DNA of 64,000 nucleotides from Adineta steineri (GCA_905250115.1 CAJNOI010000049.1:495372-559371); one strand, 5' to 3'. Positions 1 through 16,671 are shown, counted from the stretch's first letter. The notes: generated by a model not told the origin, from the sequence alone. A program made the numbers and translations.

Positions 1-3000
1 ATCATCAATATCACGTATGCCAAATATAAATGAAACAGCTGGATAAGCAAATAAACGTTTCTCTTCTTTTGAATATCCATTAAAAATCTTTTTCATTGTA
101 AATTCATAAATTTCCATTGGATTATCTTTTAAAAAGAAAGCAACTTTTTGTGTTGATGGAACTTGTAATTTTGGATAATGAAAAACTCCGACCAGACCTG
201 ACAAAACAAAAGAAAATTAATTCTAATAGATTAAAAATTGAATTAAACATTACTAACCTAAAATACCCATAGGTAAAAATAGTAACACTAATAAATAACG
301 TAAATTAATAATAATCACAGGTATGAAATGACCAAAAATATAACTTCGAATATCACGGCAAACAGTTGCCAGACGGCGACATAATTTAACTGATGGACTA
401 CTTGATGATGTGTCAACAACATTTGTTAGACGAATAGAAAGTAAACGTGATAAAATATTTTGAATATATTTTTCATAAATGACCTTAAAGAAAAATAGAT
501 TATAAAATAAGAATTGTTTGAATTTTTAACGTACAGCAAATGCAGCAATAGCTGTAACTGTAATAACAAAATAAAGTAAAATACATGTTCCAGTAAAAAC
601 ACCAAATACTTGTACAAATGAAATATTTGTTAACATATTAGTAAAAAAAGCTGCTGATGTTGTAAACGATGTAACAAACATGGATGATGCTGCATGTTTC
701 AATGTTTTAGCCATAATTTCTGTTAATGCTTCTTCACTTGATAATAATCTTTTCATTTCTTCCGGATCATTAAATACAAGTAAACGATGACGTGACTGAA
801 ATGCATTAGGTGGAATTTTTAATTTCTTTTTCTTTATTTGTTTTTCATTATTTATTTCAGTTAATGGAATATTAACTTCTAAATAAAGAAAATATTTTTA
901 CTAATGACTCTGATTTAGTTTATTACCTGTCTGTTGTCTATCCTGATATTTCTTTAACCATTCAGCTTTTTCTTGATCCCATGTATCAAAGAAAAGAAAT
1001 ATATCATCACAACCAATGCCAATTAATATAAATGCTGACATTAAATTCATAAATGGAAATATTGGTATACGATAAATAACACGATAAATAAAATAGCTAA
1101 CACCAATTGATAAAGCGGCACCAATAATAATAACTAAAGCTATTGAAACACTTCGTAAATAAAGTACTGTTATACCGACAATTAATGCCGTTGCAATTAA
1201 AACAAGAAGCATATCTATTAAACAAAAAATTATTTTTTAAAACAAATATTCATTAAGAAAAAGAAATGACCTTCAGATATTCTTGCCATAGCAGCTCGTT
1301 CTCGAACATTAGCAAAATTCAATGCAATTAATTTAATAAATTTATCTTGATATGTTGGTAATTGTCTTTTACCAGCAAAATATTTTTCAAATAAATCAAC
1401 TAATTCATGTACTTTATAAATTGGTGTTATTAAAACAGTTTGTTCAGTTTCATTTCGACATTGAAATTTACATTGACAATATTGTGAACAACTACCTGAT
1501 GGTGGTGCTCGATTTGCACATGCTTGTACTAATAATTTATTTCGATAATCTTTCATACAACCACGTTCTTCACAATATTTTATTGAATGTGGTCGTCGTC
1601 TTAAACATGTTACCTGATCACGTGTACGATTGTATTTAATACTTTTATAATTTGATATAAATATCATTGATAATGAAACTTTTGAATCAGTTTTTGATTG
1701 TTGTAATTCATTTAAAAATTGTTTATCAACAAAATGATCGAATATAAAACGTGTTATATTTTTATAAAAACATGTATGACGTAATGCTGTATAAACCGCT
1801 TTAATTTGTTCTTGATGAGTAAAATGACCTTGTTGATGTTCTGATATAACACGATTAAGAAATGTATCACTTAATGGAATATCCATATAACCATTTAAAT
1901 AATATGGTAAACATGTATGAAGTATTGAACGAAAATGTTCAACATCATTCGATGTAATTAATCGACAATCATTTTTTGCTGAATATAATGCAACAAATGT
2001 TGCTAATGAAAGACTTTGGCTTGAATTAAGAGAAAGAAGATGTTTAAATTTTTTTTCCCATTGACATATTGATTGTAAATGTTTAATAGAAAGTAAATCA
2101 TCTGATGATTGCGTACGTTCAATATAGAATTCAATCATACCATCACGACCTAAAATAAAAATAGATCTATGAAATAGTATATATTACACCAATTAGAAGA
2201 TAAGAAGAAAGTCTTTGATATATAAAAGAAAATATCATATGAGGATTAGAAGAAAATGATACGCATTTATCTGTAATGAAAGAAACTAGATACTTTAGAA
2301 AAAAGGTTATATTGATATAATTATTTCCTATGGGCTATTTTATGGAAAATATCTATATACCGGAAATTAATCAGTGAGAGAACGATATATCATAAGATAT
2401 TGAAAGAGTATGACAGAGTATATTTATTCTAGGTACCAATTATTCATGAAATACCTACAGATAGGATAATTAAATTTTTTATATTAATAGAATTCTCTAT
2501 TTATTTTAAGATCTATTACATTATACACATACTCAAAACTTTATATGATTATTCTAATATAAAATTTAATTTTTTTTGATATTTTTATAAGAAGTTTTTG
2601 CAGATAATGATATTATATCAACGAACATTAGGTTTGATCAAACTCGGCTTAATTTATGAAAAAAAAATATTATCGACATATGATAGTTAACTTTGTATAG
2701 AATGTCACTCTTTTTTCTTCTTTTTTTTTATATAGATGTGATACTTAATAATGTAAAATATAAAATCAACAAGAGTATATTACCTACTCGACCACGATAT
2801 TTTTCTTCAAGTAAATATGCATATGGTCGAAAAAGATCAAATGGTAATCTAGCTGATTTATAATTATTTTCATTAAATCGTGGTAAATTTTTAACAAATT
2901 CTGAAACAGTAATATTAATCCTAAAAATAGAAAATAAATATTTAGAATAATTTCATATGAAAAATATTACATTTTATCATCAACATATTTTGTAATTGTA

Positions 3001-5353
3001 GTATCAACATCAAAATGTCTATCACGATTCCATTGATAAAGTAATGATGGTGATTGAGAATAGTCATCTTCATAATCTGGTGGTACATCATCATCATCGT
3101 TATCATAAAAATTTTCATTTAAATTATTATAATCAATTAATTCATCATTTTGTTTCTTCGAATTTTTCTTTCGCCATAAATCATGCTTGGCAAGTATATC
3201 TGATCGATATGAATCTTCATCAAGATCATCAACGATTACATTTGAAAATTGATTATATGCACCAAATAATTCATAATTATCTAATGGTAATTCATATGCT
3301 AGACGAAATTTTTCCGATGCATGTCTTAAAACCATTAATTGAGAAAATATTGTACCTTTACCACGAGCACCCCATCCCTATAATAGATATAATTAAAATA
3401 AAGATCTTTAAAGTAACTCAATTACATTTCTTGGATCGGAAAAATCTGGTAATTGTGTAAAAGCAATACCAATAATTGTTAATATTATTGAAATGAAAAT
3501 AACAAAACCAAGTACAAGCCAATGATGACGAACAAGCAATCGTGAATAACTAAAATATGAAGATAAATTTATAATTTAATTTTGTTAAAAATATTAATAA
3601 TCAATATAAGAGCTAGACATCTAGTTAATACAAAAAAGGCCAGAGTTCGCTTACGTACATGACATTGGTTGAAATCCGCATAATATCAGACCTTTTTTTC
3701 TTTAATAATATCAATCCTGGCGAAAGAATCGCATACTGAGCTACGAATGAAAAGAAAGAATAAAAGCGAGCATATAAGGGCGTTTATGTTTCGTTCTACT
3801 GTATGTAAATTACTTCTGTATATTTATTTATTGAGGTTTAATACGGGTTATTCTATCGACATCAACCGAAAAAAAAACTTTTTCTGTTTTTTATTTTATT
3901 TATATTACCATCATTTTCAGGGACATATGACAATACTAATATTAATTGTATACAGATGGTGGGTGTAAAAGATAACTTATTATTATTATGAATCGAAAAA
4001 TCTATATAGATTTTGATGATAAATAGTTCGATGGAGTTCTTACGCTTCGTTTAATTCTTCGTCTAAATTATTTTATTTCTTCGTCTCTATAAATATCAAA
4101 TGACTGTATATATTCATTAGTTTTACTGATTTTTTTCTAATTAATATTATTAAGTTTACGTAAACAGCTATACACCATTCGAGAGAAAAAAAACTGTATA
4201 TAGCCTATTAGTAATTGTTTTACTAGATGCATATATATATATATAGTTTTTCTATTTAATAATTTCAATAGAATTCCCTTGTCTGTTGTATAATTGATTC
4301 TAAGACTTAGCACGATCAGTTATTTTTTTGCGTCGAATTTATAGAATAATAGCAAAGAAAATGTCTTCAAGTAATCCTTGTACATTATTTTATTATATGT
4401 ATGTTATCTATTCCTATCATAATTGAGAAAATAGCATAAATAATATATGAATTCAATCATAATAAGTATATTTTCGAAATCATATATATATATATATGTA
4501 TGTGTGACTTTGGAAATGAATCTAAAATTTTCAACTTGTATATATATTTTTTAATCATGATAGTAGAACTACTTTTGCTTTGAACAATCAAATTAGTGCG
4601 TACTCTCCGAGAAAAAAAATCCTCAAGTCATTCTGCTTTTTTTTCCATGACAAAACTTCTATACAGCCACTATTTTTTTTTATTCTTTCTGCTTGTCTAG
4701 AAGGAAAACCTGTCGTATATACATTAATAAAAAAGGAAATATTAGTGAACAGTGTTGACGAGTGTGACTATGTCATTATTCTTTACATCAAATGTCTATC
4801 AACTCATTTTTGACGTATTTAAAAGAGGATGATAACTTCCTTACTGAAAATGACATTTAAAATAAGTTTAGTTTCTCTTTTTTTCTTTAAATTTTGATAA
4901 GAAAATTAAAAACCAATTCAAATTTATTTGCTATTCCTCGTATTATGTGTATATAGATTCAATCGAAAACATATAAATGTATTTCATATTTCAATATTTG
5001 CTTGATGATTGCGCACAGTAAATGGATATGACACTTGACGCAAACATCGAAGTAATGAAAAAAAAATCATAGTTGATGCAACTTGACAGCTTCTTTTCTT
5101 GAATATTCAACATTAAGAGATAATTATTTATTCTTATAGAGGATTACAAATCTTTGATTAATTTATTCTATATACCTTCTAATACTTTGCACTAGAAATA
5201 AACTTGTTCATGTTATTAGAGAAATAATTTTGAACAATCGGAAATGATACAATGTCTATATATCACGCAACTATAAAAGCACACATACTGAACTTAACGA
5301 CAATTGGATACATGTTTTTCTTAGATGTAGAAAGGATAGACTTACCGTAGCAT
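1..5353 (-). CDS. DISP: Dispatched-like RND/Patched-family protein (3' end beyond window)
   Basis: Exons read on the minus strand: 5346-5353, 3426-3549, 2971-3377, 2784-2920, 1271-2149, 927-1214, 535-878, 258-483, 1-197; phases agree and give 870 codons, open at the left edge. Residues ~10-32 form TM1, followed by LPDFSDPRNGWGARGKGT, which matches the start of the Dispatched ectodomain. A large first extracellular loop contains a Cys cluster (CSQYCQCKFQC). The sterol-sensing block carries GIGCDDIFLFFDTWD, the GxxxDD signature of Dispatched/Patched transporters whose acidic pair couples ions to transport. A further TM and the second loop begin near the edge. In animals Dispatched releases lipid-modified Hedgehog from secreting cells; that role here is inferred. 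The first coding exon is only 8 nt (M-L-CG) and is separated by a 1.8 kb intron. A Patched-related paralogue is the main alternative. Confidence 0.85.
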
Positions 5354-6371
5354 ACTATCGTTTGTTGTTGAAACCTCGAATATTGGATCAACAAGTAAAT
5401 GATGGTAGCTTTTAATTTAAGTATATCGTGTTTTGTGACATCGTTGTTGTGTATGATGATGATGATGTTGATGATGTATATATTTATTCTCTTCTTTTTT
5501 TTTTTCTTCTTCTATCCTTTTTCTCTACTGTTGACTGCTGAACAATAAAAACATCGGCGACAGAAGAAAACCAGAGTATTATTAATGAAAAAGAAATGGC
5601 GTTTCTTGTTAGTGGTAGTTCTTCTTTTTCTTTTCTTCGTCTTCTTCGATTTTTTTCTTCTCCTTTCTACGTCTCGGTTCCTAATGTTATCATAGAAATG
5701 AAGCTATTCTTAATGTCACTAACTATATGGAACGATCTTTTTTTTTTTCTAAGGATTTTCCTGTCAATGTTAGTTAAAAACGCCATATGATTGTCTATTT
5801 TATTATATTCATTTCCTATTTATTATTTTTTTTTCCATAGAAATATCCTTTTTCCTTTCATATGAATAAAAACTCGTAAATTCATGCATAAAATTTTTTA
5901 ACGATGACTCATTGTATGTAAATTACACATGAGAACAGAAAAACATACGAATATCTAATAAAATGACGGAATTGTTAATGTTAACTGTTTCTTCCTTTTT
6001 TATTAGAATCAATAACAAACGTACTATTTCAGAAATAAATATTTATATTGGTTGATTGATAGATTAAAATATAAATCATCAGATATTTATTAAAGAAAAA
6101 AAAAAGTGAAAAAAAATAATATTTAGTTATTTTTTCAGATAAAAAAAACAACAATTTCTCAAAAAAAAATCAATAATAAAAATGACATGTAACGAAAATC
6201 TCATGGGAAAATTATCGAATGATGTAGATCAAGATTTATGCACCGAAAACAAATTATCACAAGTATTAATATATAAAAACAAACATTTTCATCGACCTTT
6301 TCCGTATCTATTATAACCTTTCGAATATAAATCTATTCACCTTTTTTAAAGTCATTTTATTTAATATTTAG
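5354..6371. other. Intergenic, divergent promoter region
   Basis: This lies between the Dispatched start (minus) and the MATE start (plus), so both promoters should be here. It is T- and A-tract rich with a GATGATGATG run near 5455-5475. I see no convincing gene. A polypyrimidine-poor but AG-ending site sits immediately before the MATE ATG and could be the acceptor of a 5' UTR intron. Confidence 0.5.
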
Positions 6372-8173
6372 ATGGCCGAGACAACACCAACATCAGTATC
6401 GTTTATGAAACGATGTTTTCCACTTGGATTTCGTAATGAAGCATTAACATTAGTGAAAATTACGTTTCCATTTGCAATGGGAAATGTTCTTGCTTCATGG
6501 TTGATAGCATTTGTTTCACTTGCATTTGTAGGACATGCACATGGTCAATTAGAATTAAATGCATGCGCTCTAGGCTTATCTACTTATGTTTTAATCGCCA
6601 ATTCAATAATGCTTGGACTTAATTTTGGTTGTGATACATTATTACCACAATGCTTTGGAGGAAATAAACGTAAGATGGGTTTAACCGTACAACGAGCGGT
6701 AATTATAACAGGATATTCATGTTTTATCTCATGGTCATTGATGCTTAATGCGGTAATTACTTATTTAAATATAAATATCTGTTTTAAAACATATATGAAC
6801 TAACAAAAAAATTTCTTTAATAACTATCGATTGTTTTTTACTCTATAGAAATTTGCATTAAAATTAGTTGAACATGATCATGAAGTTGTTCGGCTAGCTG
6901 ATATTTTTTTACGTTCATTTCTTCTTGCTGTACCATTCGATGGTCTTTCAATGTTACTTCAAAAATATATAGCATCAAATGAAAAAACATGGCCATTATT
7001 AATAATTAATTTAATTGGAAATGGTATTAATGCTCTTTTAAATTATCTTTTTCTATATAAATTTCATCTGGGTATACGTTCCGTACCTTTATCAATTACT
7101 ATTTCTTATGGAGTAATTGCATTATGTGCTCTAATATATATTCGTGTTTCATCAATTTATAAGGAAACATGGCATCCAATAACTCGAGCATGTTTCGATG
7201 AATGGAATGTTTATTTAAAATTATCAATACCAGGGGTATTGATGGTCATGTAAATATATCTATCGAATTAGTATTCTGATTTATTTCAAGTTCCAATTTT
7301 TAGGACAGAATTTTGGTCAATTGAATTAAGTATATTCTTTGCTGCACATCTTGGTGCTCGTTCATTATCGGCTCAAGTATGTGCTTATCAAACAGCATGG
7401 TTATTTTATTTAATAACATCATCATTTGCAACAGCAGCTAATATTCGTATTGGTCAATTTTTAGGCAGTGGAAAACCGATGGAAGCAGCAAATACAAAAA
7501 ATGTGACATATGCCGTTGGAGCAATTGTTATTTTAATGGATATATGTTTAATTGTTAGTTTTCATTATTGGTTTCCATTTGCTTATAATACAGAAACAGA
7601 TGCATTAACACTTGCTCGACGTGTACTTTTACTTGTTGCACTTGCTCAAATATGGGATGGATATAATATTATTAATACAGGCATTGTTAAAGCTTGGTAA
7701 AATAAATGAACATATTTTTGTAATTAATTCTATGTTTTTTCTTTCTGAATTTTAGTGGCAAACAAAAACGGGGTGCTATAATTTCATTTATAGGTTTTTA
7801 TTTTTGTGGTATTCCACTTGCCGCTGTACTAATGTTTTTTGTTCGTACTGATATATATGGATTTTGGCTTGGGATTATAGCTGCAGAAACAATTACGAAT
7901 ATTCTTTTATTTATTCTTGTTCAACGTTTTAATTGGGAACATCATGCTAAAGCTGCACTTATACGTATTAATTTTAATCCAAAATCTGCTACAACTAATA
8001 TTACTACTATTTCCATAACTGATGATAAAGCTCAATCGAAAGAATCTAAGTCAACGACAGATACAGATCAAACTAGTTGGATCAAATTAATTCGAATTAA
8101 ACTTATTGTTTTACTTTTATTTATTTGTTTTTTAATTGCCGGTATTATGACATCGACAATGATTCCATTTTGA
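6372..8173 (+). CDS. MATE-family multidrug/toxin extrusion transporter (SLC47-like)
   Basis: Four exons (6372-6752, 6849-7249, 7304-7696, 7756-8173) join in phase to give 530 residues, a usual MATE length. About twelve hydrophobic segments are visible. Family marks include the N-terminal membrane entry FPFAMGNVLASW, the loop LNFGCDTLLPQCFGGNKR (the MATE D-x-L-x-x-Q-x-F-G block) and, in the second half, TEFWSIELSIFFAAHLG followed by ANIRIGQFLGSGKP. MATE proteins exchange organic cations or drugs for protons or sodium at the plasma membrane; the substrate here cannot be told. The C-terminal tail is Ser/Thr-rich and ends in one last TM. The ATG is the first in frame and directly follows an AG, so an upstream non-coding exon is possible. 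Confidence 0.9.
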
Positions 8174-9347
8174 TGTTACACTAAAAGTTTTTTAAAAAGA
8201 GTAGATTTAATTAATATAGTCAATAAAATAGATATATTCTTTCATTTAATTTTACTTAAATTTAAAATGAAATCTATACTACATTATTTTGTTCATGTAA
8301 AATCAGACATGCATGATTTGTATGGCTTGTCCAAGGAAGCGAGTAATTCCTTCACGTTCGTTTGTAGACAACTCACAGCTGTGCAATGGTCCTTTTTGAA
8401 AAGTACAATTCTTCGTGTAAAACCGCAAATGCACTTGATTCTAGGTAGTAAATCGTTGATGCATAATAAAATAAATAAAGCGTGACATAATCATATTTTA
8501 CATGAGCAAGGCGTGTATCGTTATATATGATATGTGTGAATTAAAACGATGCTTGTCAATTGTGGTCATATCCATATACTTTATGTGTAAAACGAAGTAA
8601 CCGTATCGGATTTTATTATAAGTTTTTAATAATAAGTGAGTAGGCGATTAAATAATGTCTTTTATCAACTGATGAATTCATACTTAAATGTAATATTAAT
8701 TGATTGCAATTTTAAGAATACTTTACAGAAATATGATATTTGAATTCACAACTCACTAGTTCAAATACATTTCTTTCTAGTCGGTTGTATACATAATCGA
8801 AATACTCTATAAAGTATTCAAATTTTAACAATGAGAAATATGCAAATATCTTACGAACAAAACAATGTTTTGTAAAGCTCTTCACATATAAATGTACGAC
8901 TGAAAAACAAGAATTATTAATTGTTAAATGTAAAACAGAAATATCCAGGTACAGTTCGACCATTTAATTTATATTTACAAATGTTTTCATATGTAAACGA
9001 AACAGAGTCGCCGATTTTTTTTCTCTCTCATCAAATTTCACCGTAGTAGACTATATAGTTGAAAATAATACTCTATTCCGTTTTTTTTACAAGACATGAA
9101 TTTTTTTCTTCGAGCAATGAAGTATAGCAATACAACTTGTACGGAATGTGAAGTGTATGTAAATAGACCTTTTTTTTCTTTATTTCTCTCAATCGTATTT
9201 TAGTAGACGATACTTTTTTTCGATCAAAAATCGATGCCAACGAAACTACAAACATACAAATATTTTACTCTTTACGTTTCGATAGTCTCAGACACTGATT
9301 TATTTACTTGATGACTCGTTTTTGATTTAGTTTGTAGAGTTAAAACT
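8174..9347. other. Intergenic, no gene seen
   Basis: Short open frames occur on both strands but none has recognisable protein features or consistent splice sites. The stretch presumably holds the MATE 3' end and the promoter of the following SLC17-like gene. Confidence 0.5.
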
Positions 9348-11143
9348 ATGTCGAATGATAAAACAACAACAACAACTCCACGCCTTATTCCATCAACTCG
9401 TTTTACTTTAGCTTTACTTGTTTCGTTTGCACTTTTTATTCAATATGCACAACGAATTAGTATATCAATGAGTATTGTTTGTATGGTTGATCGAAATAAA
9501 TACAATACTTTATCGAATTTAACATCATATCCTGATGAAACGGACGATCAAACATCAACAGTACCAACAAAATATGGATCTCAACTTTTAAAAGATAAAA
9601 AATTTGCATGGTCTGAACTTCAACAACAAATTTTACTCGGAAGTTATTGGTTTGGTTATATATTTACTTTAGTACCAAGTAATGCTAAGAAAATAAATCT
9701 TATTTGTATTATATTTTATACGATTTCTTTTCGTTTTTCTCTTACACAGGTGGTTGGCTGGCAATTAAATTCGGCCCTAAACTAGTGTTTGCTGCTAGCC
9801 TTCTATTTAGTTCTATTGCTGCCGTGGGAATATCCAGCATATATTTTATAAATAATTTCAACTTCTATGTTGCTCTTTTCTTCCGAGTGATCATAGGTTT
9901 TGCTCATGGACCATTATTTCCAACTACCTATACGTTCTGGTCAGTATGGGCTGTTCCAGCAGAAAAAAGTACATTAACATCAATAGGTTTTTGTAGTGGT
10001 AGTCTTGGCATATGTGAGTTGATGTACTGTTGTTTTTTTTATCATTAATAATATTCTTATTTTTTCAAGCTGTCATGATGTTAACCGGTGGCCTTCTCTG
10101 TCGTTATGTTAGTTCCGGATGGGTTTATATATTTCTTTTATCTGCTCTTTTCGGTTTTATATGGCTTCCATTATGGTTATGGTTAGTAGCTGATTCACCA
10201 CAGACTCATCGAACAATTAGTGAAAATGAACGTAATTATATATGTGAAAATCTTGGTCTTGTTGCTAATGATAAAAAAAAGAAGACTTTCTCATTATCTT
10301 CTTTACCATGGATGAAATTTATTAAATCAAAACCTATTATTGCATTACTTATTACAGAATGTTGTAATTTATTTGGTCTTTTCTTTGTCTATACTAATGT
10401 TGGTAAAATATTAACTGAAATTCATCGTGTTCCTCCACAATATGCGGGATATATTTTAGCTGGCGGTTTTATTCTTATGCCAATAAGTAGCCTTTCTGCT
10501 GGTAAGAAAAAATTACCACATAATATTAATCGAAGATTTAATTTTTTTTATTTCAAATATATAAGGTGTAATTGCTGATTTTCTTGCTAAAACAAATAAA
10601 ATGTCGTTGACTAATATTCGAAAATTATTTAATTCATTAACATCTTTTATTCCTGCTATCTGTATGGTTATTCTTTGTTTTTGTGATCATACACGACAAA
10701 TTTTTGGCATTATAACTGTAATTATTCTTCTTATTGCTTCGGGTAAGTAAACTAATCATCTTCATTGTCTTTATAATATGAAATGTGAGTATATTTCAGC
10801 ATTGGCTTATGGTTCTGGTTATATTGTTAATTTCGGAGATGTCATACCTGCTTATTCATCGATTATTTTTGGTATCATAACTGCAATTGCAACATTTACT
10901 GCACTTTTTGCTAATGTTATAGCAGGTGTTGTTATAAAAAGACCTGTACTTGAAGATTGGCGAAAAATTTTTATACTTTTTTCAATAGTATATTTTATTG
11001 GTGGTTTAGCTTATATTGTACTTGGTTCAGCTGTACCACGAAAATGGGCGACATTGAAAAGTCAAGAGGAACAAAAAGTGAATGATATAATTAGTGAAGA
11101 AGAAACTGTTCTTATGCGAGAATTAGAATTAGGTAAAAAATAG
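9348..11143 (+). CDS. SLC17-type major facilitator (vesicular glutamate/sialin/Na-phosphate family)
   Basis: Five exons (9348-9678, 9750-10013, 10070-10501, 10566-10742, 10800-11143) join in phase to 515 residues. TM1 carries FALFIQYAQRISISMSIVCM, the loop WSELQQQILLGSYWFGY and then PSGGWLAIKFGPKLVF match SLC17 order. The block FRVIIGFAHGPLFPTTYTFW followed by VWAVPAEKSTL is the diagnostic SLC17 R-x-x-x-G-x-x-x-G-x-x-x-P and W-x-P-x-E-x-S pair. About twelve TMs are present and the tail is short, charged and acidic (EEETVLMRELELGKK). The family moves organic or inorganic anions (glutamate, sialic acid, phosphate) across vesicle, lysosome or plasma membranes; which one applies here is not decidable. 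Introns are 56-71 bp. Confidence 0.88.
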
Positions 11144-11525
11144 TGAATATAAAATTAAACATTATTTTAAAAAAATTGTGTGATAAAAATTTTTATTCAA
11201 AAGTCTTTTTTATTGTCTTATTTTAAAATTTAAAAATAAAACGTTTATTATAATCATATTAATTAAATTTTTTAATGATGGCACGATGAGTTAAAGATAA
11301 ATAACTTTTCAATTTCTATAGACTTCATGTAGATGCCGCAAGATTACATAGTAAGTCATACATTACGAGGCTACCATGATAGATCAATGGTTACGAGTCG
11401 ACATTGTTTTTCAACATCCAATATTTACCATTTCCGTTGTGATGTTACTAATCATGTCACATTATTATTCCTTTTTTTTGCTTATTCTTCAGATTTCATT
11501 CTATTCCACTATATAATTTTTACGA

Positions 11526-14013
<2,488 letters not shown>

Positions 14014-14685
14014 AATGAGAAATTTCATTCTATTTTGGTTTGTTAATTTTTATGTTTTAAGCTTTGTTTTATTGGAGTGTGTTTCTTTTATTTTATTTTT
14101 ATTTCACTTTTTATAGAAATACTAGCAGCACGTTTTTCTCTTAATAATTATGATAAAGAAGATTCTACTCGGACTCTGGTTTGTCTTTATTTTTTGCTTC
14201 TTATGGGATATAAAGAAACTAATCTGACTCTAACATCCACATTTTTTCTAATTTTCAAATAAATAATTTATTATAAAATATTTCTCTTTTTTTTATTTAG
14301 TTTTGACGAAAGCCTAATTGATCAAGGACCGGACATATTTACTTTCTTTTTTATTTGTAACTCACGTTTTCTTTTTCGTTTTCTATTTCGTACTCACAAT
14401 GTTGTCATATTCACATATTCCTGTGGCATCATTAATCCTTTATATCGGTTTTCTGTAAGAAGACTTACTTTACTTTTCTTTTTTGTCGCTTTTTTCCTTT
14501 TCATAAATCAAAAAAACTTAATAAAATACTGTACTTTTTTTTTCGTCTGATTAAACAACGCGTAAATATAAATGAAAAATAAAAACAAAAGATTATATCA
14601 GTTTGATATCTATTAGAATCAACGCTAAATTAAGAGCATGACATAATTCCGAAAGAAGATTGCACCATTCTTTCTATTTCTTCAG
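14014..14685. other. Intergenic, no gene seen
   Basis: This AT-rich spacer lies between two genes on the same strand. T-rich runs are present, and no supported reading frame or RNA structure was noticed. Confidence 0.5.
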
Positions 14686-16005
14686 ATGTCATCTAACTTT
14701 GTTGCATTAGAAGAATTATCTGAATTTCTTGATCTACAAGGTCGTCTTGATCTTAAATCACTTGCACTTCAAACATTACTTTCAATAACTGCATCGAAAG
14801 AAGGTCGTCATTTAATATTATCATTACCTAATGATGATTCTAAACCATCATTATTATCACGTGTTTGTCATTTAATATTTGAAGATGTTCAAGAATCAAT
14901 TCGTTTTGATTCATTACTTTTCTTAATTAATTTAACAAGTGATAATGAATTATCAATATTAAATCATAAACAAACATCAATTACAAATGATTTCTGGTTA
15001 CAATTATTAAAAGTAATAATACTAAAAACTAAACAGTAAACTATTGTAACAACAATTTTTTTTTATATTTTAGCGTTGCATTGATGATCGTCAATATGAA
15101 CATGCTGATGCTGGATGTAAACTTCTATCAAATATAACATCACGCACGATAACAATAGATCAAATTAATGAATTTATAGATCATTTAGATAAAAATGATC
15201 CATCATGGTTTGATCATTTAATACAAGCTTTTTCTACGATTGATTATAATCTTAAAAAAAATAATCTAGATTATTTATCAGGAGTTCTTGTGAATTTAAC
15301 ACAATCGAAAGTTATTCGAGAACGTTTAAGAAGTAATGAACATTTAAAACGTTTATTATGTTTTACGGATCAAAATCATTCAACTATTCGACGAGGAAGT
15401 GTTGCTTGTATACTTAAAAATTGTTGTTTTGATCATGGTTTGTTTTTATTGAAAAGTTTTTTTTTTTATAAACTTTGTTTTGTTTATTAGAAAGTCATGA
15501 AAAATTAATTCATGATGAGAATGATAATGATGAATTTATTTGTGCATTACTTTTACCACTTGCTGGTCCAACAGCTGATGAATTAACAGAAGAAGAAAAT
15601 GAACAGTTACCAATTGATTTGCAATATTTACCAAGTACTAAACAACGTGAATCAGATCGAGATATTCAACAAATTCTTCTTGAAACAATACTTCTAGTAT
15701 GACAAATTTTTCTTTTCTTTTTAAAAGATTTTTGTTTTTTGTTTCAGTTATGTGCAACAAAACCGGTTCGTGTATATCTTCGTTCCAAACAAATTTATTA
15801 CATAATACGACAATACCATCAACAAGAAAATTTAGATTTTAATTCTAGTCGTACATGTGAACGAATTATTCAAATATTAATTGGTGATGAAGATTATTAT
15901 GTCGAAACGGATAATCTACTTGAATTAAATATACCGGATAATTTAAGAGAAAAATTTCAAGAAATTGATAAAAAAGAAGAAGCAGAAAATATCATTGATG
16001 AATGA
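14686..16005 (+). CDS. HGH1: HGH1 homologue (armadillo-like eEF2 folding factor)
   Basis: Four exons (14686-15012, 15074-15437, 15491-15696, 15748-16005) join in phase to 384 residues, close to human HGH1 (~390). The C-terminal half carries the family core: CALLLPLAGP, then EENEQLPIDLQYLPSTKQRE with D/E residues, LLCATKPVRVYLR and IIQILIGDED followed by NLLELNIPDNL. The N-terminal half is helical armadillo-like repeats (for example GVLVNLTQSKVIRERL). In yeast and human, HGH1 works with the TRiC/CCT chaperonin to fold elongation factor 2 in the cytosol. The start is the first ATG, 15 nt after an in-frame-independent TTCTTTCTATTTCTTCAG tract that could be a 5' UTR acceptor. The acidic C-terminal tail is unremarkable. 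Confidence 0.95.
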
Positions 16006-16472
16006 TTTTGTTATCAAATAAATATATTTGAATAAAAAAGAAAACAAAAGTTCAACGTTATAAAAAAATTGTCATTGCATATTGAAAGAAAAGATTTTAT
16101 GAGTTTCAATAGTAAAAACTGATAATCAAAATGAATTGTGAATTTTCATCATCTAACAAGACTTTGAGTGAAATATTTTTAATGATGTTTGTGGTGGTTT
16201 GATTAAATATCATTGCTCTTCCCAGTTTAATAAACTATTATAACTTAAAATACTAAAGATACTCCTTCTATCTTCGTTTACCAATGAACTGATCTCCTAA
16301 CTTAACGAAAAAATTAGTGAGAGATATGTTTTATTTTCTTAAAAGATCACTTCTCTATGAAAAAAAAGAGAGATTTTATTAAATCTTGGTTAATTTTATT
16401 TCAAATAAAGCAAATAAAATTACAATTACAAAAATCTCTAATGAATAAATAAAGTAAAGATGTCCGTTGTAA
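16006..16472. other. Intergenic, no gene seen
   Basis: 3' region of HGH1 with AATAAA-like signals close after the stop (near 16018). The opposite-strand TTTATT near 16397 could serve the small minus-strand gene candidate next door. Confidence 0.4.
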
Positions 16473-16671
16473 CTAGTCTATTGAATCAGCCACAACTTGA
16501 AAAGCAGTTTCTGCACCACACATTGCTGCAGTAATTGCACTGACAGCTTTCGAAACTGAGAACTTTCATCAGTACGTCAGTCGGTCCACTGACTATATCT
16601 GACCAAAAACAATTGCATGCACCCAACATAGCACCTTCAACTTTAATGCAACCTTCAACACTGTCTGGCAT
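16473..16671 (-). CDS. Candidate tiny spliced gene, 43 residues, unrecognised
   Basis: Read on the minus strand, ATG at 16671 opens 49 nt of coding. A 67 nt intron (16556-16622: GTGCATG donor, CTGATG-like branch site, TTCTCAG acceptor) leads to 83 nt ending TAG at 16473-16475. The product starts MPDSVEGCIKVEGAMLVSKA and continues VSAITAAMCGAETAFQVVAD, a small, Ala/Val-rich, probably helical peptide. Unspliced, the same ATG gives 61 residues with a Cys-rich end. A TATATAAAG box lies ~95 bp upstream, at the right distance for a promoter. I do not recognise the protein. It could also be a remnant of a larger gene. Confidence 0.35.

Noticed and set aside
8267-8485. 72-codon frame after the MATE gene
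   Set aside because: No recognisable features and no supporting splice or promoter signals; probably 3' flank.
14077-14262. 61-codon frame between PP2A-A and HGH1
   Set aside because: Phe/Leu-rich product of T-rich sequence, typical of chance translation.
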